Part shown: positions 39,198-48,499 of the stretch, one piece after another
How the letters are laid out: each line of letters opens with the position of its first letter
Numbering within the stretch: position 1 is the stretch's first letter
Translations under genes and position numbers: made by a program
Notes under the pieces: model-generated
Told to the model about the DNA's origin: nothing
The model's database searches: none
The model's input: only the letters and a program-made list of their open reading frames with translations
NCBI RefSeq assembly: GCF_022347685.1
Contig: NZ_JAKRGF010000007.1
Location: forward strand, 62,001 to 126,000
Reading direction: 5' to 3'
Source: Thalassobius sp. Cn5-15
Lineage (GTDB): Bacteria; Pseudomonadota; Alphaproteobacteria; Rhodobacterales; Rhodobacteraceae
Length of the DNA stretch: 64,000 nucleotides

Positions 39198-40571
39198 TTA
39201 TCCGTCGCGCAGCAGTTTTCCGGGGTTCATGAGGTTCTTGGGATCAAGCGCCTGTTTGATATCGCCCATCACGTCCCAAGCGTCGCCATGTTCAGCCTCC
39301 ATATAGGCTTTCTTGCCCAGCCCGATCCCATGTTCACCCGTCGCCGTGCCACCCAGCGCCAGCGCGCGTTCGACCAGACGATGGGACAGATCCTTGGCCG
39401 CTCGCACCTCATCCTCTTTGGCCGGATCAAACAGCAGGATCGCATGGAAATTCCCGTCGCCCACGTGACCCAGAATAGGCCCGGTGATCGGCGAGGCGGC
39501 GATGTCAGCGCGGGTGTCTTCCACCGCTTCGGCAAGGCGCGAGATGGGCACGCAGATGTCGGTCACAATCGCCGTACAGTCAGGCCGTGATTGCAAGATC
39601 GCCCAATAGGCGTGGTGTCGCATGGTCCAGAGTGCGCTTCTATCCTCGGGCTTGTCAGCCCATGCAAACCCCTTGCCGCCCGTGTCGGTGACCACATCGC
39701 CAAAGACTTCCGCCTGCTCTTTCACCCCGGCCTCTGATCCGTGAAACTCTACCAATAGATGCGGGTAGAGGGGCAGGCTGGTGTTGGAATGGGCGTTGAC
39801 CGCAGCGACACTGGCGGCGTCCAGAAATTCGATCCGCGCCATCGGCACGCCCATCTGAATGGTGGTCTGCACCGCCTCCACCGCAGTGGCCATATCGTCA
39901 AAGGCGCAGACGGCAGCGCTTACCGCTTCGGGCTGGCCGTGCAGGCGCAGGGTCAGGGCTGTGATCAGGCCCAGCGTACCCTCAGCCCCCACAAACAGTC
40001 CCGTCAGGTCATACCCGGCCGAGGATTTGCGCGCCCGCGTTCCGGTTTGGATCACGCGGCCATCCGCCAGTACCACCTCCAGCCCCAGCACATTGTCGCG
40101 CATGGTGCCGTAACGCACTGCCGTGGTGCCACTTGCGCGGGTCGAGGCCATGCCGCCGATCGAGGCATTGGCGCCGGGATCGACCGGAAACATCAGGCCG
40201 GTCGCGCGCAATTCCTCGTTCAGCGCCTCGCGGGTGATGCCGGGCTGAACGGTGACGTCCATATCCTCAGCCCCTAGATGCAGCACAGCTGCCATATCGC
40301 GGAAGTCCACGGTGACACCGCCATTTACTGGTAGCGTCTGTCCCTCCAGCGAGGTGCCCGCGCCATAGCCGATCACCGGACAGTCATGCGCGGCGCAGAT
40401 TTTCACGATCTCTGCCACCTCCTCGGTGCTGCGCGGATAGGCGACGGCATCGGGCGGTGTCATGGGGAAATGCGTCTCGGATCCGCCATGTTGCTGCAGA
40501 TCAGGCTTGGACCGGCTAAGCCGTTGTCCTAAAAAGGTGGAAAGCGCCACAAGTGCTGTTTCGATGCCCAT
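39198..40571 (-). CDS. FAD-linked oxidoreductase, D-lactate dehydrogenase (cytochrome)-like
   Basis: A 457-residue flavoprotein of the VAO/GlcD family. The FAD-binding PP-loop is PVIGYGAGTSLEGQTLP, followed by DPGANASIGGMASTRASGTTAVRYG. The C-terminal active-site and metal motifs are GHVGDGNFHAILLFD and GEHGIGLGKKAYMEAEHG. The order and length match mitochondrial-type D-lactate dehydrogenase more closely than GlcD, which comes with glcE and glcF. It converts a D-2-hydroxy acid to the 2-oxo acid. It converges on recN with about 80 bases between. Confidence 0.85.
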   Translation of the reverse strand: MGIETALVALSTFLGQRLSRSKPDLQQHGGSETHFPMTPPDAVAYPRSTEEVAEIVKICAAHDCPVIGYGAGTSLEGQTLPVNGGVTVDFRDMAAVLHLGAEDMDVTVQPGITREALNEELRATGLMFPVDPGANASIGGMASTRASGTTAVRYGTMRDNVLGLEVVLADGRVIQTGTRARKSSAGYDLTGLFVGAEGTLGLITALTLRLHGQPEAVSAAVCAFDDMATAVEAVQTTIQMGVPMARIEFLDAASVAAVNAHSNTSLPLYPHLLVEFHGSEAGVKEQAEVFGDVVTDTGGKGFAWADKPEDRSALWTMRHHAYWAILQSRPDCTAIVTDICVPISRLAEAVEDTRADIAASPITGPILGHVGDGNFHAILLFDPAKEDEVRAAKDLSHRLVERALALGGTATGEHGIGLGKKAYMEAEHGDAWDVMGDIKQALDPKNLMNPGKLLRDG

Positions 40572-40679
40572 CTTGCTCCTCCTGCGTTTGGCGGCAGACT
40601 AGGGGATCGCCGCAGCGCGTGCCAGAGGGGCAGGGCAGCTTTAGCGACCAGACCGTAGCCGTACGGTAAAGGAGGGGAC

Positions 40680-42368
40680 ATGCCCGACGGAATTCGCACG
40701 TCTGTGATCCGGTTGACCGGCGATCTGCTGCGCTCTTTCGTTGAGGCCTACCGTTTGATGCGCCGTCAAGGTCCCAGTCAGGTGCAATTCTGGTTGATTG
40801 CTGCCTGTATCGGCACTTTTGCTGGTTTTGCCGCCCTCAGCTTCCGTAAAGGGATCGAAACGTTACAGGCCTTTCTCTATGGCACGGATGATGTGGCGCG
40901 CCTGCACAGTTTTGCAGAAACGCTGCCGTGGTACTGGATCCTGCTGCTGCCCATTGCAGGCGGGTTCATCACCGGCTGGATCCTGCACCTGTTCACACCA
41001 GACGGGCGGGTACGGTCGGTGGCCGATGTGATTGAAGGCGCCGCGATGCATGAGGGGCGGGTGGAATACCGCGCGGGGATAGCATCGCTCTTTGCCTCGT
41101 TGATCACGCTGTCCTCTGGTGGTTCCACAGGGCGCGAGGGACCGGTGGTCCATGTGGCCGGCATGGTGTCGAGCCGTGTCAGCGATTGGATCCGCGCCGA
41201 TGGGATTACTGGCCGTGATCTGTTGGGGTGTGCAGTGGCGGCGGCGGTTTCTGCCTCTTTCAACGCGCCGATCGCGGGGGCGCTTTTTGCACTTGAGGTG
41301 GTGTTGCGCCACTTCGCGGTGCATGCCTTTGCACCGATCGTGATTGCCTCGGTTGCGGGGACCATCATAAACCGGTTGGAATATGGCGGCGTGACCGAAT
41401 TTCTGCTGCCAGAGGCAAACGTGTTGGAGTTCTATGTTGAACTGCCCGCGTTCATTCTCCTCGGTCTGCTGTGCGGGTTGGTGGCGACCATACTGATGCG
41501 TACGGTGTTTTATGCCGAGGATGTTGGCAATCTTATTCAGGACCGCACAGGCATGCCGCGCTGGCTGCGCCCGACGCTGGCAGGTGCGATGCTGGGTGTC
41601 ATCGCCATCGCTTTTCCCCATATAATCGGGGTCGGATATGAAACTATGTCGGCGACATTGACCGGCCAGATCCTCTTGTGGCAGGCGATCGCCTTTGCTG
41701 CGGTGAAGGTTGTTGCGGTGGCGATCACTATGGCGGGCCGCATGGGCGGCGGTATGTTCTCACCCTCGCTGATGGTGGGGGCGCTCACGGGGCTGGCTTT
41801 CGGCCTCATCGCCACCAGCATCTTTCCCGAAGTGTCCGGCGCACACACGCTCTATGCTCTTGCGGGGATGGGGGCGGTGGCAGCAGCGGTGCTGGGCGCG
41901 CCGATTTCCACCACGATGATCGTTTTTGAAATGACTGGTGACTGGCAAACTGGGTTGGCGGTGATGGTGGCGGTGTCCCTTTCGACCGCGCTCGCCTCTC
42001 GTTTGGTGGACCGTTCTTTCTTCCTCAGTCAGCTGGAACGGCGCGGAGTCTGCGTCGCCGCAGGTCCGCAATCTTACCTGTTGTCGATGTTCAACGCCGC
42101 CGCCGTGATGCGCGCACCCGAAGATCCGGGCGCTGCGGATATGGCGCGGTGCCGCGAAATGGTTGACGACGGCATAACACTCGCTGCCGATGCGACCCTC
42201 CGCGAGGCGATGCCGCTGTTTGATAAGGCCGGTGTGCCTTTCATCCCCGTGGTCATGACACCAGAGGGCGAAGAGGCGCCAATCATCCTTGGCGCGCTGT
42301 TTTATGTGGATGCTCTGAAAACCTACAATCGTGCACTGGCCGCAACGGCTGCAGAGGAACACAGTTAG
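40680..42368 (+). CDS. CLC-family chloride channel or H+/Cl- exchanger
   Basis: A 562-residue CLC protein. The selectivity motif GSTGREGPVVHVAG contains the gating glutamate (the E of GREGP). A later one is ASFNAPIAGALFALE, and GGGMFSPSLMVGALTGL is the third. The first family motif, normally GxGxP, is here GRVRSVADVIEG, so the first serine/glycine set differs. The C-terminal 80 residues look like one degenerate CBS-like domain (TLREAMPLFDKAGVPFIPVV). GGAGG precedes the ATG. Divergent from the D-lactate dehydrogenase gene. Confidence 0.92.
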   Translation: MPDGIRTSVIRLTGDLLRSFVEAYRLMRRQGPSQVQFWLIAACIGTFAGFAALSFRKGIETLQAFLYGTDDVARLHSFAETLPWYWILLLPIAGGFITGWILHLFTPDGRVRSVADVIEGAAMHEGRVEYRAGIASLFASLITLSSGGSTGREGPVVHVAGMVSSRVSDWIRADGITGRDLLGCAVAAAVSASFNAPIAGALFALEVVLRHFAVHAFAPIVIASVAGTIINRLEYGGVTEFLLPEANVLEFYVELPAFILLGLLCGLVATILMRTVFYAEDVGNLIQDRTGMPRWLRPTLAGAMLGVIAIAFPHIIGVGYETMSATLTGQILLWQAIAFAAVKVVAVAITMAGRMGGGMFSPSLMVGALTGLAFGLIATSIFPEVSGAHTLYALAGMGAVAAAVLGAPISTTMIVFEMTGDWQTGLAVMVAVSLSTALASRLVDRSFFLSQLERRGVCVAAGPQSYLLSMFNAAAVMRAPEDPGAADMARCREMVDDGITLAADATLREAMPLFDKAGVPFIPVVMTPEGEEAPIILGALFYVDALKTYNRALAATAAEEHS

Positions 42369-42426
42369 GCGGCTGCCTTTCAATGATCCCTAAAATACGC
42401 CCGCCGCAGGCATAGCGTTGACCGCG

Positions 42427-42537
42427 TTAAAACGTTGGTCGGGTGAGCCTCAGCCACAAGATCGCAAGCGCCACGAAAAACGCGGGAAAACTGCAGGCGA
42501 ACCAGATGCGGAAAGGGGCGTGCCTTGGCCTCGTCAC
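42427..42537 (-). CDS. possible 36-residue membrane peptide or end of a decayed gene
   Basis: A GTG-initiated frame encoding a basic start (TRPRHAPFRIW) followed by a clear transmembrane helix, about residues 12-29, and a short basic tail. No ribosome site precedes the GTG. It is either a tiny membrane protein or, more likely, the C-terminus of the broken gene described for 42369-42831. Confidence 0.25.
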   Translation of the reverse strand: MTRPRHAPFRIWFACSFPAFFVALAILWLRLTRPTF

Positions 42538-42568
42538 TCGTCAGGTCGGCGATGGTGCCGCTGGCGAT

Positions 42569-42602
42569 GTCACCACGGGCACAAGGTCACCACGGGCACA
42601 GG
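42569..42602. repeat. 17-base tandem duplication
   Basis: Two copies of GTCACCACGGGCACARG lie head to tail, differing only at one position. The unit is not a multiple of three, so it would shift any frame it is in. Confidence 0.8.
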
Positions 42603-42831
42603 CACAAATGACCGCGCTCAGGTCGCCAAGAGCAACAGTTTGGAACGGACTATCCGTCATCAACCGCCATTCCACCAGCAGCAGGGCAGCAGCTGCGCGC
42701 AACAGGCCTGTGCCACCATAAGCCTTGTGTCCCAGAACCCGTGTTGGGCGCAGGATCCGGCAGGCCTGTCCGGTTGTGCGGCGTTCTTGGCAGGGTCCCG
42801 CGGGACCGATGTGCCTTCTTTCATTTTGGGG

Positions 42832-43173
42832 TTAAACCCGCTCCACCGCCAGTTTTTCACCGGTGGAGAAGGCCAGATGCCCCTTGATCCGCGCGGCTGT
42901 CTCGCTGGGGGCATCATAGCTCCATGCGGCATTTTCCAGCGTGGTGGATTTGGTTACGATAGAAAAGAAGTTGGCGGTGCCCTTCGCGACATCTTCGGCT
43001 TGTTTGTCGCTCTCGTCGAGGAAGGCCATCGCGATATCTTCGCGCGGGAAGTAGATCACTGGATCGGCGTTGCCTTCGCTCAGTTCCAGCACATTCTTGC
43101 TTTCGCCCAGTACGGCGCCACCGGCGCGGACGACCCAAGTGCCTTCGGCTTTGCGAATGGTGATATCGGTCAT
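42832..43173 (-). CDS. DUF427 domain protein
   Basis: A 113-residue soluble protein. The pattern VYFPREDIAMAFLDESDKQ-like (here VIYFPREDIAMAFLDES), TTLENAAWSYDAPSETAARIKGHLAFS matches DUF427, a small beta-rich fold. GGAGAA lies upstream of the ATG. The function of the family is not established as far as I know. It may be transcribed on its own; a hairpin separates it from the M24 peptidase gene upstream. Confidence 0.85.
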   Translation of the reverse strand: MTDITIRKAEGTWVVRAGGAVLGESKNVLELSEGNADPVIYFPREDIAMAFLDESDKQAEDVAKGTANFFSIVTKSTTLENAAWSYDAPSETAARIKGHLAFSTGEKLAVERV

Positions 43174-43314
43174 GGTCTTCTCCCCTAATTCCTGCGCACC
43201 GCTTTGCCTGTTGATTGTTACACCAATATGTCAGGCCCACCTGCGCGGTGCCGACTGTTTGCTGCAAAAATACGCACATTCCAGCGCTCGACGGCGCTTT
43301 AGGGGCAAAACAGC

Positions 43315-43343
43315 AAGACAGGCAAAGGCTCATCGCCTGTCTT
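43315..43343 (-). terminator. hairpin downstream of the M24 peptidase gene
   Basis: AAGACAGGC pairs perfectly with GCCTGTCTT. On the minus strand it lies 29 bases after the peptidase stop, followed by GCTGTTTTGC. The plus-strand side also has TTTTGCATTTTT. Probably the terminator of the peptidase gene. Confidence 0.65.
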
Positions 43344-43371
43344 TTGCATTTTTGACGATCTCAGGCGGCTC

Positions 43372-45174
43372 TTATAGCGGCGCCGTCATCTGGGCCAACC
43401 ATAGTGCAGCTTCATCACTAAGCCGAGGGCTGATTTTGTCGCGGCACGTAACGTGATAGGCGTTGATCCAGTCACGTTCTGCGGTTGACAGCATGTCTGC
43501 GTCGATCAACCGGCGGTCAATTGGCACATATGTCAGTGTTTCAAATTGCAACATCGGCCGTGCGTCAGCACCTGCCAGTGCGGGGGCTTCCGTCACAACG
43601 ATCAGGTTTTCGATCCGAATGCCAAAGGCGCCTTCGCGGTAATAGCCTGGTTCATTTGACAGGATCATGCCGGGGTGCAGCACTTCGATATTGCGGCGGC
43701 TGATGCCCTGTGGCCCCTCATGTACACAAAGGTAGGATCCAACGCCGTGGCCGGTCCCGTGATCATAATCAAGGCCCGCTGCCCACAGCGGGGCACGGGC
43801 AAAGCCGTCTATGTCGCGCCCGCTGAGGCCACGGGGGAAGCGTAGCTGTGAAATGGCGATCATGCCCTGCAACACGCGGGTGAAGCATGCCTTCTCCTCT
43901 GCGCCTACGGTGCCTGCGGGTAGGGTGCGGGTGATGTCGGTGGTGCCATCGACGTATTGCCCGCCGCTGTCCAGCACCACCAGATGGCCATCCTGCAGTG
44001 TCGCATTCGTCGCCTCTGTCACACGGTAGTGGATCACCGCACCATTTGGTCCGGTGCCAGAGATGGTGTCAAAACTGATCTCTTCCAGTGCGTTTGTCGC
44101 CGTGCGGTATCCCTCTAGCTGGCGGACCAGATCAATCTCGCGCAACGCGCCAACCGGTTGCGCGTCATACCAACTGAGGAATTCACACATTGCCGCGCCG
44201 TCGCGCAGGTGCGCCTCGCGGCTGCCCGCAATCTCGACGCTGTTCTTGCACGCCTTCGGCAGGATCGCGGGATCGCGGCCAAGGCTAATCTGCGCCGTAC
44301 CAGCCTCCAGCGCGCGCTGCACTGCAAGCGGCACGCTGTTTTTGTCCAGCCGCACGGTGCCTGTCAGTCGGCCCAACGTATCGACAAACGCCTCAGGCGC
44401 ATGCACGATAACCTCATCACCCAGATGCGCATACACCTCTGGTGACAGTTTCGCCGCCTCGATGAACAGATCAACCTGCGCATCGCTGTGCACCACGGCG
44501 AACCCATGCGCCACCGGATTGCGGGGAATATCGCTGCCACGGATGTTCAGCAGCCAGGCCAGAGAATCCGGCAGGGTGATCACCGCTGCATCCTCGCCTT
44601 TGCGACGCAGATCGGCGGCTACGGTTTGCCGTTTGTTGCCATGGGACAGGCCTGCGCGGGCGATATCCTGCACACGCACCAGACCAAGCGGGGCGTCTGG
44701 TTGATCGGCCCAAATGACATCCACCAGATTATTCAACTCGCGCAGCGCAATCCCGCTGCCCGCCAGTGCGGCCTCCAGCGCGACAATTTCGCCCACTGTG
44801 TGCAGCCACGGATCCAAACCGACAGTGCCCCCCGTAGGCAATTGCTGTCGCAACCATGCGGCCAGGGAGGTTTCCGGCCAAGGCACAGGGGCGAAGTGGT
44901 GCAGATCCACCTGCGCCTTCACCTGCGTGCGGTAGCGCCCGTCGATGAACACGCCCGCCACATTGCGCAGCGCCGCGCAGAATCCTGCCGATCCGGTAAA
45001 ACCGGTCAGCCACGCCAGCCGATCATCTCGCGGCGCAACATATTCGCCCTGATGCACATCCGCGCGCGGCACCAGAAACCCATCCAACCTCTCACGGTCC
45101 AAAACCTCGCGCAGATCGGCCAGCCGGGCAGGGCCTTGTTCGGGACGGGCAGTTTCATGAAAGCTCTGGAACAT
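43372..45174 (-). CDS. Xaa-Pro aminopeptidase (M24 family)
   Basis: A 600-residue three-domain aminopeptidase P of the larger (eukaryote-like) type, which removes an N-terminal residue next to proline. The two N-terminal creatinase-like domains precede the pita-bread catalytic domain. Metal ligands are the two Asp of LDSGGQYVDGTTDITR, the His of DHGTGHGVGSYLCVHEGP, and the glutamates of ILSNEPGYY and IRIENLIVV. No signal peptide, so cytoplasmic. It lies downstream of cobT on the same strand, beyond a terminator. Confidence 0.93.
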   Translation of the reverse strand: MFQSFHETARPEQGPARLADLREVLDRERLDGFLVPRADVHQGEYVAPRDDRLAWLTGFTGSAGFCAALRNVAGVFIDGRYRTQVKAQVDLHHFAPVPWPETSLAAWLRQQLPTGGTVGLDPWLHTVGEIVALEAALAGSGIALRELNNLVDVIWADQPDAPLGLVRVQDIARAGLSHGNKRQTVAADLRRKGEDAAVITLPDSLAWLLNIRGSDIPRNPVAHGFAVVHSDAQVDLFIEAAKLSPEVYAHLGDEVIVHAPEAFVDTLGRLTGTVRLDKNSVPLAVQRALEAGTAQISLGRDPAILPKACKNSVEIAGSREAHLRDGAAMCEFLSWYDAQPVGALREIDLVRQLEGYRTATNALEEISFDTISGTGPNGAVIHYRVTEATNATLQDGHLVVLDSGGQYVDGTTDITRTLPAGTVGAEEKACFTRVLQGMIAISQLRFPRGLSGRDIDGFARAPLWAAGLDYDHGTGHGVGSYLCVHEGPQGISRRNIEVLHPGMILSNEPGYYREGAFGIRIENLIVVTEAPALAGADARPMLQFETLTYVPIDRRLIDADMLSTAERDWINAYHVTCRDKISPRLSDEAALWLAQMTAPL

Positions 45175-45258
45175 GGGCGCGGCGCCTTCCTTTTCACTGT
45201 TTTAAAAATATCCCCGCCGGAGGCATCAAAGTGCATAGCGCAGCGGCAGAAGCCAAAA

Positions 45259-45282
45259 CGCGCGCCTCATGTCGGGCGCGCG
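45259..45282 (-). terminator. intrinsic terminator after cobT
   Basis: CGCGCGCC pairs with GGCGCGCG around an eight-base loop; on the minus strand the right arm is followed by TTTTGG. It lies 27 bases past the cobT stop. Confidence 0.75.
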
Positions 45283-45308
45283 GTTGGAACTTAACAATCA
45301 GTCGCCGC

Positions 45309-47186
45309 TTAGCGGCCTTTTTTCATGCCCATGGTGCGGGCACGGGCACGGGGATCCTGATCAAACAGGCCTGCCAGCTGTTCGGTCATCGCACCGGCCA
45401 GCTGTTCGGCGTCCGTAATCGTCACCGCGTGCTGATAATAGCGCGTCACATCGTGGCCGATGCCGATGGCGATCAGTTCGACCTGTTTGCGCTTCTCCAC
45501 CATGTCGATCACATCGCGCAGGTGTTTCTCAAGGAAGTTCTGTGGGTTCATCGCCAGTGTGGAATCATCCACGGGCGCGCCGTCGGAAATCACCATCAGG
45601 ATTTTGCGGGCCTCAGGCCGTGCCAGCATCCTGCGGTGCGCCCATTCCAGCGCCTCACCGTCGATGTTTTCCTTCAGCAGGCCCTCTTTCATCATCAGAC
45701 CAAGGTTGTCCTTGGTCCGGCGCATCGGTGCGTCTGCCTTTTTGTAGATGATGTGGCGCAGATCGTTCAGACGGCCCGGCTGCTGGGGGCGTCCTTCGGC
45801 CAGCCATTTTTCGCGGCTCTGGCCACCTTTCCACTGACGGGTGGTGAAACCCAGAACCTCGACCTTCACGTCGCAACGCTCAAGGGTAGAGGCCAGAACA
45901 TCCGCACAGATTGCCGCGATCGAAATCGGGCGACCGCGCATGGAGCCTGAGTTGTCCAGCAGCAGCGTCACCACGGTGTCGCGGAATTCAGTATCCTTCT
46001 CCACCTTGAACGACAGCGGCGTTGTGGGGTTGGCAACCACGCGGGCCAGACGACCCGCGTCCAGAATGCCCTCTTCCATATCAAATAGCCAGCTGCGGTT
46101 CTGCTGCGCCTGCAGGCGGCGCTGCAGTTTGTTGGCCAGACGGCTGACCGCGCCTTTCAGCGGTTCCAGCTGTTGATCGAGGTACGCGCGCAACCGTTCC
46201 AGCTCGGCGGGTTCGGCCAGTTCTTCGGCCAGTACTTCCTCGTCGAAACTGTTGTCGAAAACGGTATAATTCGGATCGGCCTCTGACGCAGGCGCAGGGG
46301 CGGGCGGTTCCAGTGGTGCCTCGCCATCAGGCAGCTCGGTGTCGTCATCCAGCTCTTCGTCGGCCAGATCATCCATGCTGACCTGCGCCTCAGATTTGTC
46401 CTGCTGTTCTTCCTGACTGCGCTCGGGATCTGCTTCGGCCTCTTGATCGTCCTGATCATCCTGACCTTCGCTGTCCTGTTCCTGCTGTTCGTCCTGATCC
46501 TCTTCGGCCTCGTCTTCGGGATCATCGTTGTCTTCGTCAGGATCTTCGCCCAGCTGATCGCCGTACCCTAGGTCTTCGATCATTTGGCGGGCCAATTTGG
46601 CAAATTGTGACTGATCGGCCAGACGGTCTTGCAGATTTTCAAGCGTGTCTGTCGCACGCTGTTCGATGAAGTCGCGCCACATCCCCATCACGTTGTCAGC
46701 GGCAGGCGGCAGGTCGCGGCCCGTGGCCAGATGGCGGATCAGATAGCCCGCAGCGACGGGCAGGGGCGCATCGGCTGGCACTTTGATCTGGTCATAGCCT
46801 GCGCGGCGCGATTCCGAGTCGATCTTGGCGTCAATATTCCCAGCGGTGCCGGGCATGTCGCGGGCCCCCATCGCCTCGCAGCGTGCAGTTTCCATCGCCT
46901 CGTAGATTGACCGCGCCATGTCGCCGGGGGGCGCATAGCGGGCGTGGGTGGCGTTGTCGTGATATTTGCGCTGCATCGCCAAGGCATCCGCCGTGCCGCG
47001 GGCCAGCAGCACCTCATCGCGGGTCATACGACGGCTGACTTGCGGCAGCCGGATGGTGTCACCTGCCATGCCCGCCGGATCGACCGTGTAGGCGACGTTC
47101 AGGTCGGGATCATCGGCCATGACCTTGGTGGCCTCGGCGAGGGCCTTTTTGAACGGATCGGCTGGGTTGTCAGTCGGTTTTTTCAT
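45309..47186 (-). CDS. cobT: cobaltochelatase subunit CobT
   Basis: A 625-residue subunit of the aerobic CobN-CobS-CobT complex that inserts cobalt into hydrogenobyrinic acid a,c-diamide in B12 synthesis. The N-terminal region is followed by a very acidic segment (residues 215-300, mostly E, D, Q). The C-terminal von Willebrand-type domain has the metal-binding site [11 protein letters not shown] (DxSxS). Together with CobS it forms the chaperone-like AAA+ component. No CobN gene is in the window. It is separated from cobS by 173 bases. Confidence 0.96.
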   Translation of the reverse strand: MKKPTDNPADPFKKALAEATKVMADDPDLNVAYTVDPAGMAGDTIRLPQVSRRMTRDEVLLARGTADALAMQRKYHDNATHARYAPPGDMARSIYEAMETARCEAMGARDMPGTAGNIDAKIDSESRRAGYDQIKVPADAPLPVAAGYLIRHLATGRDLPPAADNVMGMWRDFIEQRATDTLENLQDRLADQSQFAKLARQMIEDLGYGDQLGEDPDEDNDDPEDEAEEDQDEQQEQDSEGQDDQDDQEAEADPERSQEEQQDKSEAQVSMDDLADEELDDDTELPDGEAPLEPPAPAPASEADPNYTVFDNSFDEEVLAEELAEPAELERLRAYLDQQLEPLKGAVSRLANKLQRRLQAQQNRSWLFDMEEGILDAGRLARVVANPTTPLSFKVEKDTEFRDTVVTLLLDNSGSMRGRPISIAAICADVLASTLERCDVKVEVLGFTTRQWKGGQSREKWLAEGRPQQPGRLNDLRHIIYKKADAPMRRTKDNLGLMMKEGLLKENIDGEALEWAHRRMLARPEARKILMVISDGAPVDDSTLAMNPQNFLEKHLRDVIDMVEKRKQVELIAIGIGHDVTRYYQHAVTITDAEQLAGAMTEQLAGLFDQDPRARARTMGMKKGR

Positions 47187-47278
47187 GTCGTCTTCGCCTG
47201 CGGTTTCACACGCGGTTGAACGCGGTATTGCGTCGCTCCGTCCCCCAAGTGCACCGTCCGAGGATGGGCGGATGCAAA

Positions 47279-47307
47279 GCGCCCGACCTCAGGGGGGGGG
47301 CGGGCGC
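47279..47307 (-). terminator. hairpin between cobS and cobT, containing nine consecutive G
   Basis: GCGCCCG (47279-47285) pairs with CGGGCGC (47301-47307). The loop contains a run of nine G (47292-47300 on the plus strand). On the minus strand the stem is followed by TTTGC. The sequence GCCCGACCTYAGGGGG occurs twice here (47281 and 47310). It may attenuate cobT after cobS. Confidence 0.55.
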
Positions 47308-47359
47308 TGCCCGACCTTAGGGGGCCGGGCTGTCTGTCTTTAGCTGTGCCTAGCTATGA

Positions 47360-48346
47360 TTAGCCAAGGCTCATGCTGGCCGCGCTTTCGGGCAGTTCTT
47401 CGTCAAAGCAGCGCTGATAGAACTCTGCCACAGTTTGACGTTCCAGCTCATCACATTTGTTGAGGAAGCTCAGGCGGAACGCATAGCCAACGTTGCGGAA
47501 AATCTCAGCATTCTGTGCCCAGTTGATCACGGTACGCGGCGACATGACGGTGGACAGGTCGCCGTTCATGAACGCGGTGCGGGTCAGATCCGCCAGCGTC
47601 ACCATCTGACCGATGGTCTTGCGGCCTGCTTCGGTGTTGTAATGCGGGTTCTTTGACAGGATGATATTGGTTTCCGCGTCATGGCTGAGGTAGTTCAGCG
47701 TCGCGACCAGCGACCAACGGTCCATCTGCGCCTGGTTGATCTGCTGTACACCGTGGTAGAGACCCGTGGTGTCGCCCAGACCGACAGTGTTTGCGGTGGC
47801 AAACAGGCGGAAATAGGGGTTCGGGGTGATCACTTCGTTCTGGTCCAGCAGCGTCAGTTTCCCGTCTGCTTCCAGAATACGCTGGATCACAAACATCACG
47901 TCCGCACGGCCTGCATCATATTCATCAAACACAATCGCAGTCGGGTTGCGCAGTGCCCAGGGCAGAATGCCTTCGTGGAATTCGGTGACCTGTTTGCCGT
48001 CGCGCAGTTTGATCGCATCCTTACCGATCAGGTCGATCCGGCTGATGTGACTGTCGAGGTTCACACGCACGCAGGGCCAGTTCAGACGTGCGGCAACCTG
48101 TTCGATGTGGGTGGATTTACCGGTGCCGTGGTAGCCCTGCACCATCACACGGCGGTTGCGTGAGAAGCCTGCCAGAATGGCCAGTGTGGTTTCAGGATCG
48201 AACTTGTAGGTCGGATCTACCTCTGGCACGCGGTCGGTGCGTTCGGCAAAGCCCTTTACGGTCATGTCGGTGTCAATGCCGAAGACATCACGAACCGAGA
48301 TATCTTCGGTGGGTTTTGCGTTCTGGTCCATCATGCCGTCGGCCAT
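47360..48346 (-). CDS. cobS: cobaltochelatase subunit CobS
   Basis: A 328-residue AAA+ ATPase of the cobalt chelatase. Walker A is [13 protein letters not shown] at about residue 75, and Walker B is [13 protein letters not shown]. The sensor region is [13 protein letters not shown]. Length is typical. In Rhodobacterales a J-domain gene usually precedes cobS directly. Here a nitronate-monooxygenase-like gene and an RTX gene lie between. Confidence 0.97.
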   Translation of the reverse strand: MADGMMDQNAKPTEDISVRDVFGIDTDMTVKGFAERTDRVPEVDPTYKFDPETTLAILAGFSRNRRVMVQGYHGTGKSTHIEQVAARLNWPCVRVNLDSHISRIDLIGKDAIKLRDGKQVTEFHEGILPWALRNPTAIVFDEYDAGRADVMFVIQRILEADGKLTLLDQNEVITPNPYFRLFATANTVGLGDTTGLYHGVQQINQAQMDRWSLVATLNYLSHDAETNIILSKNPHYNTEAGRKTIGQMVTLADLTRTAFMNGDLSTVMSPRTVINWAQNAEIFRNVGYAFRLSFLNKCDELERQTVAEFYQRCFDEELPESAASMSLG

Positions 48347-48499
48347 GGGTAATCCTTCTCGTACCTGTTCGGGTTGGGCAGGTTTATTGCCCTAAATCAA
48401 CGTCTGAACAGCAACATATCGACGAAGCGGCGAAGGGAAAGGATAAAAGCGACAACAGTGGGTGAAAAGTGACTGTCGGTCCGTGAAATTGCGGATTTC

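Larger units (their letters stand above)
42369..42831. other. 463-base region with broken reading frames on the minus strand
   Basis: Downstream of DUF427 on the minus strand, several short frames look gene-like but do not join. One reads LLLVEWRLMTDSPFQTVALGDL. Another reads IASGTIADLTSDEAKAR. A third ends in a membrane helix. A 17-base tandem duplication (42569-42585 and 42586-42602, 16 of 17 bases the same) sits exactly at the first break. Removing one copy joins the first two frames. It may be a decayed gene; I cannot name it. Confidence 0.35.

Noticed and set aside
42418-43188. A 256-residue plus-strand frame overlapping DUF427
   Set aside because: Antisense of DUF427 plus the decayed stretch; no ribosome site and no motif.
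48347-48499. Cobalamin riboswitch before cobS
   Set aside because: No B12-box (GCCACTG) and no matching stem set in the 153-base leader.
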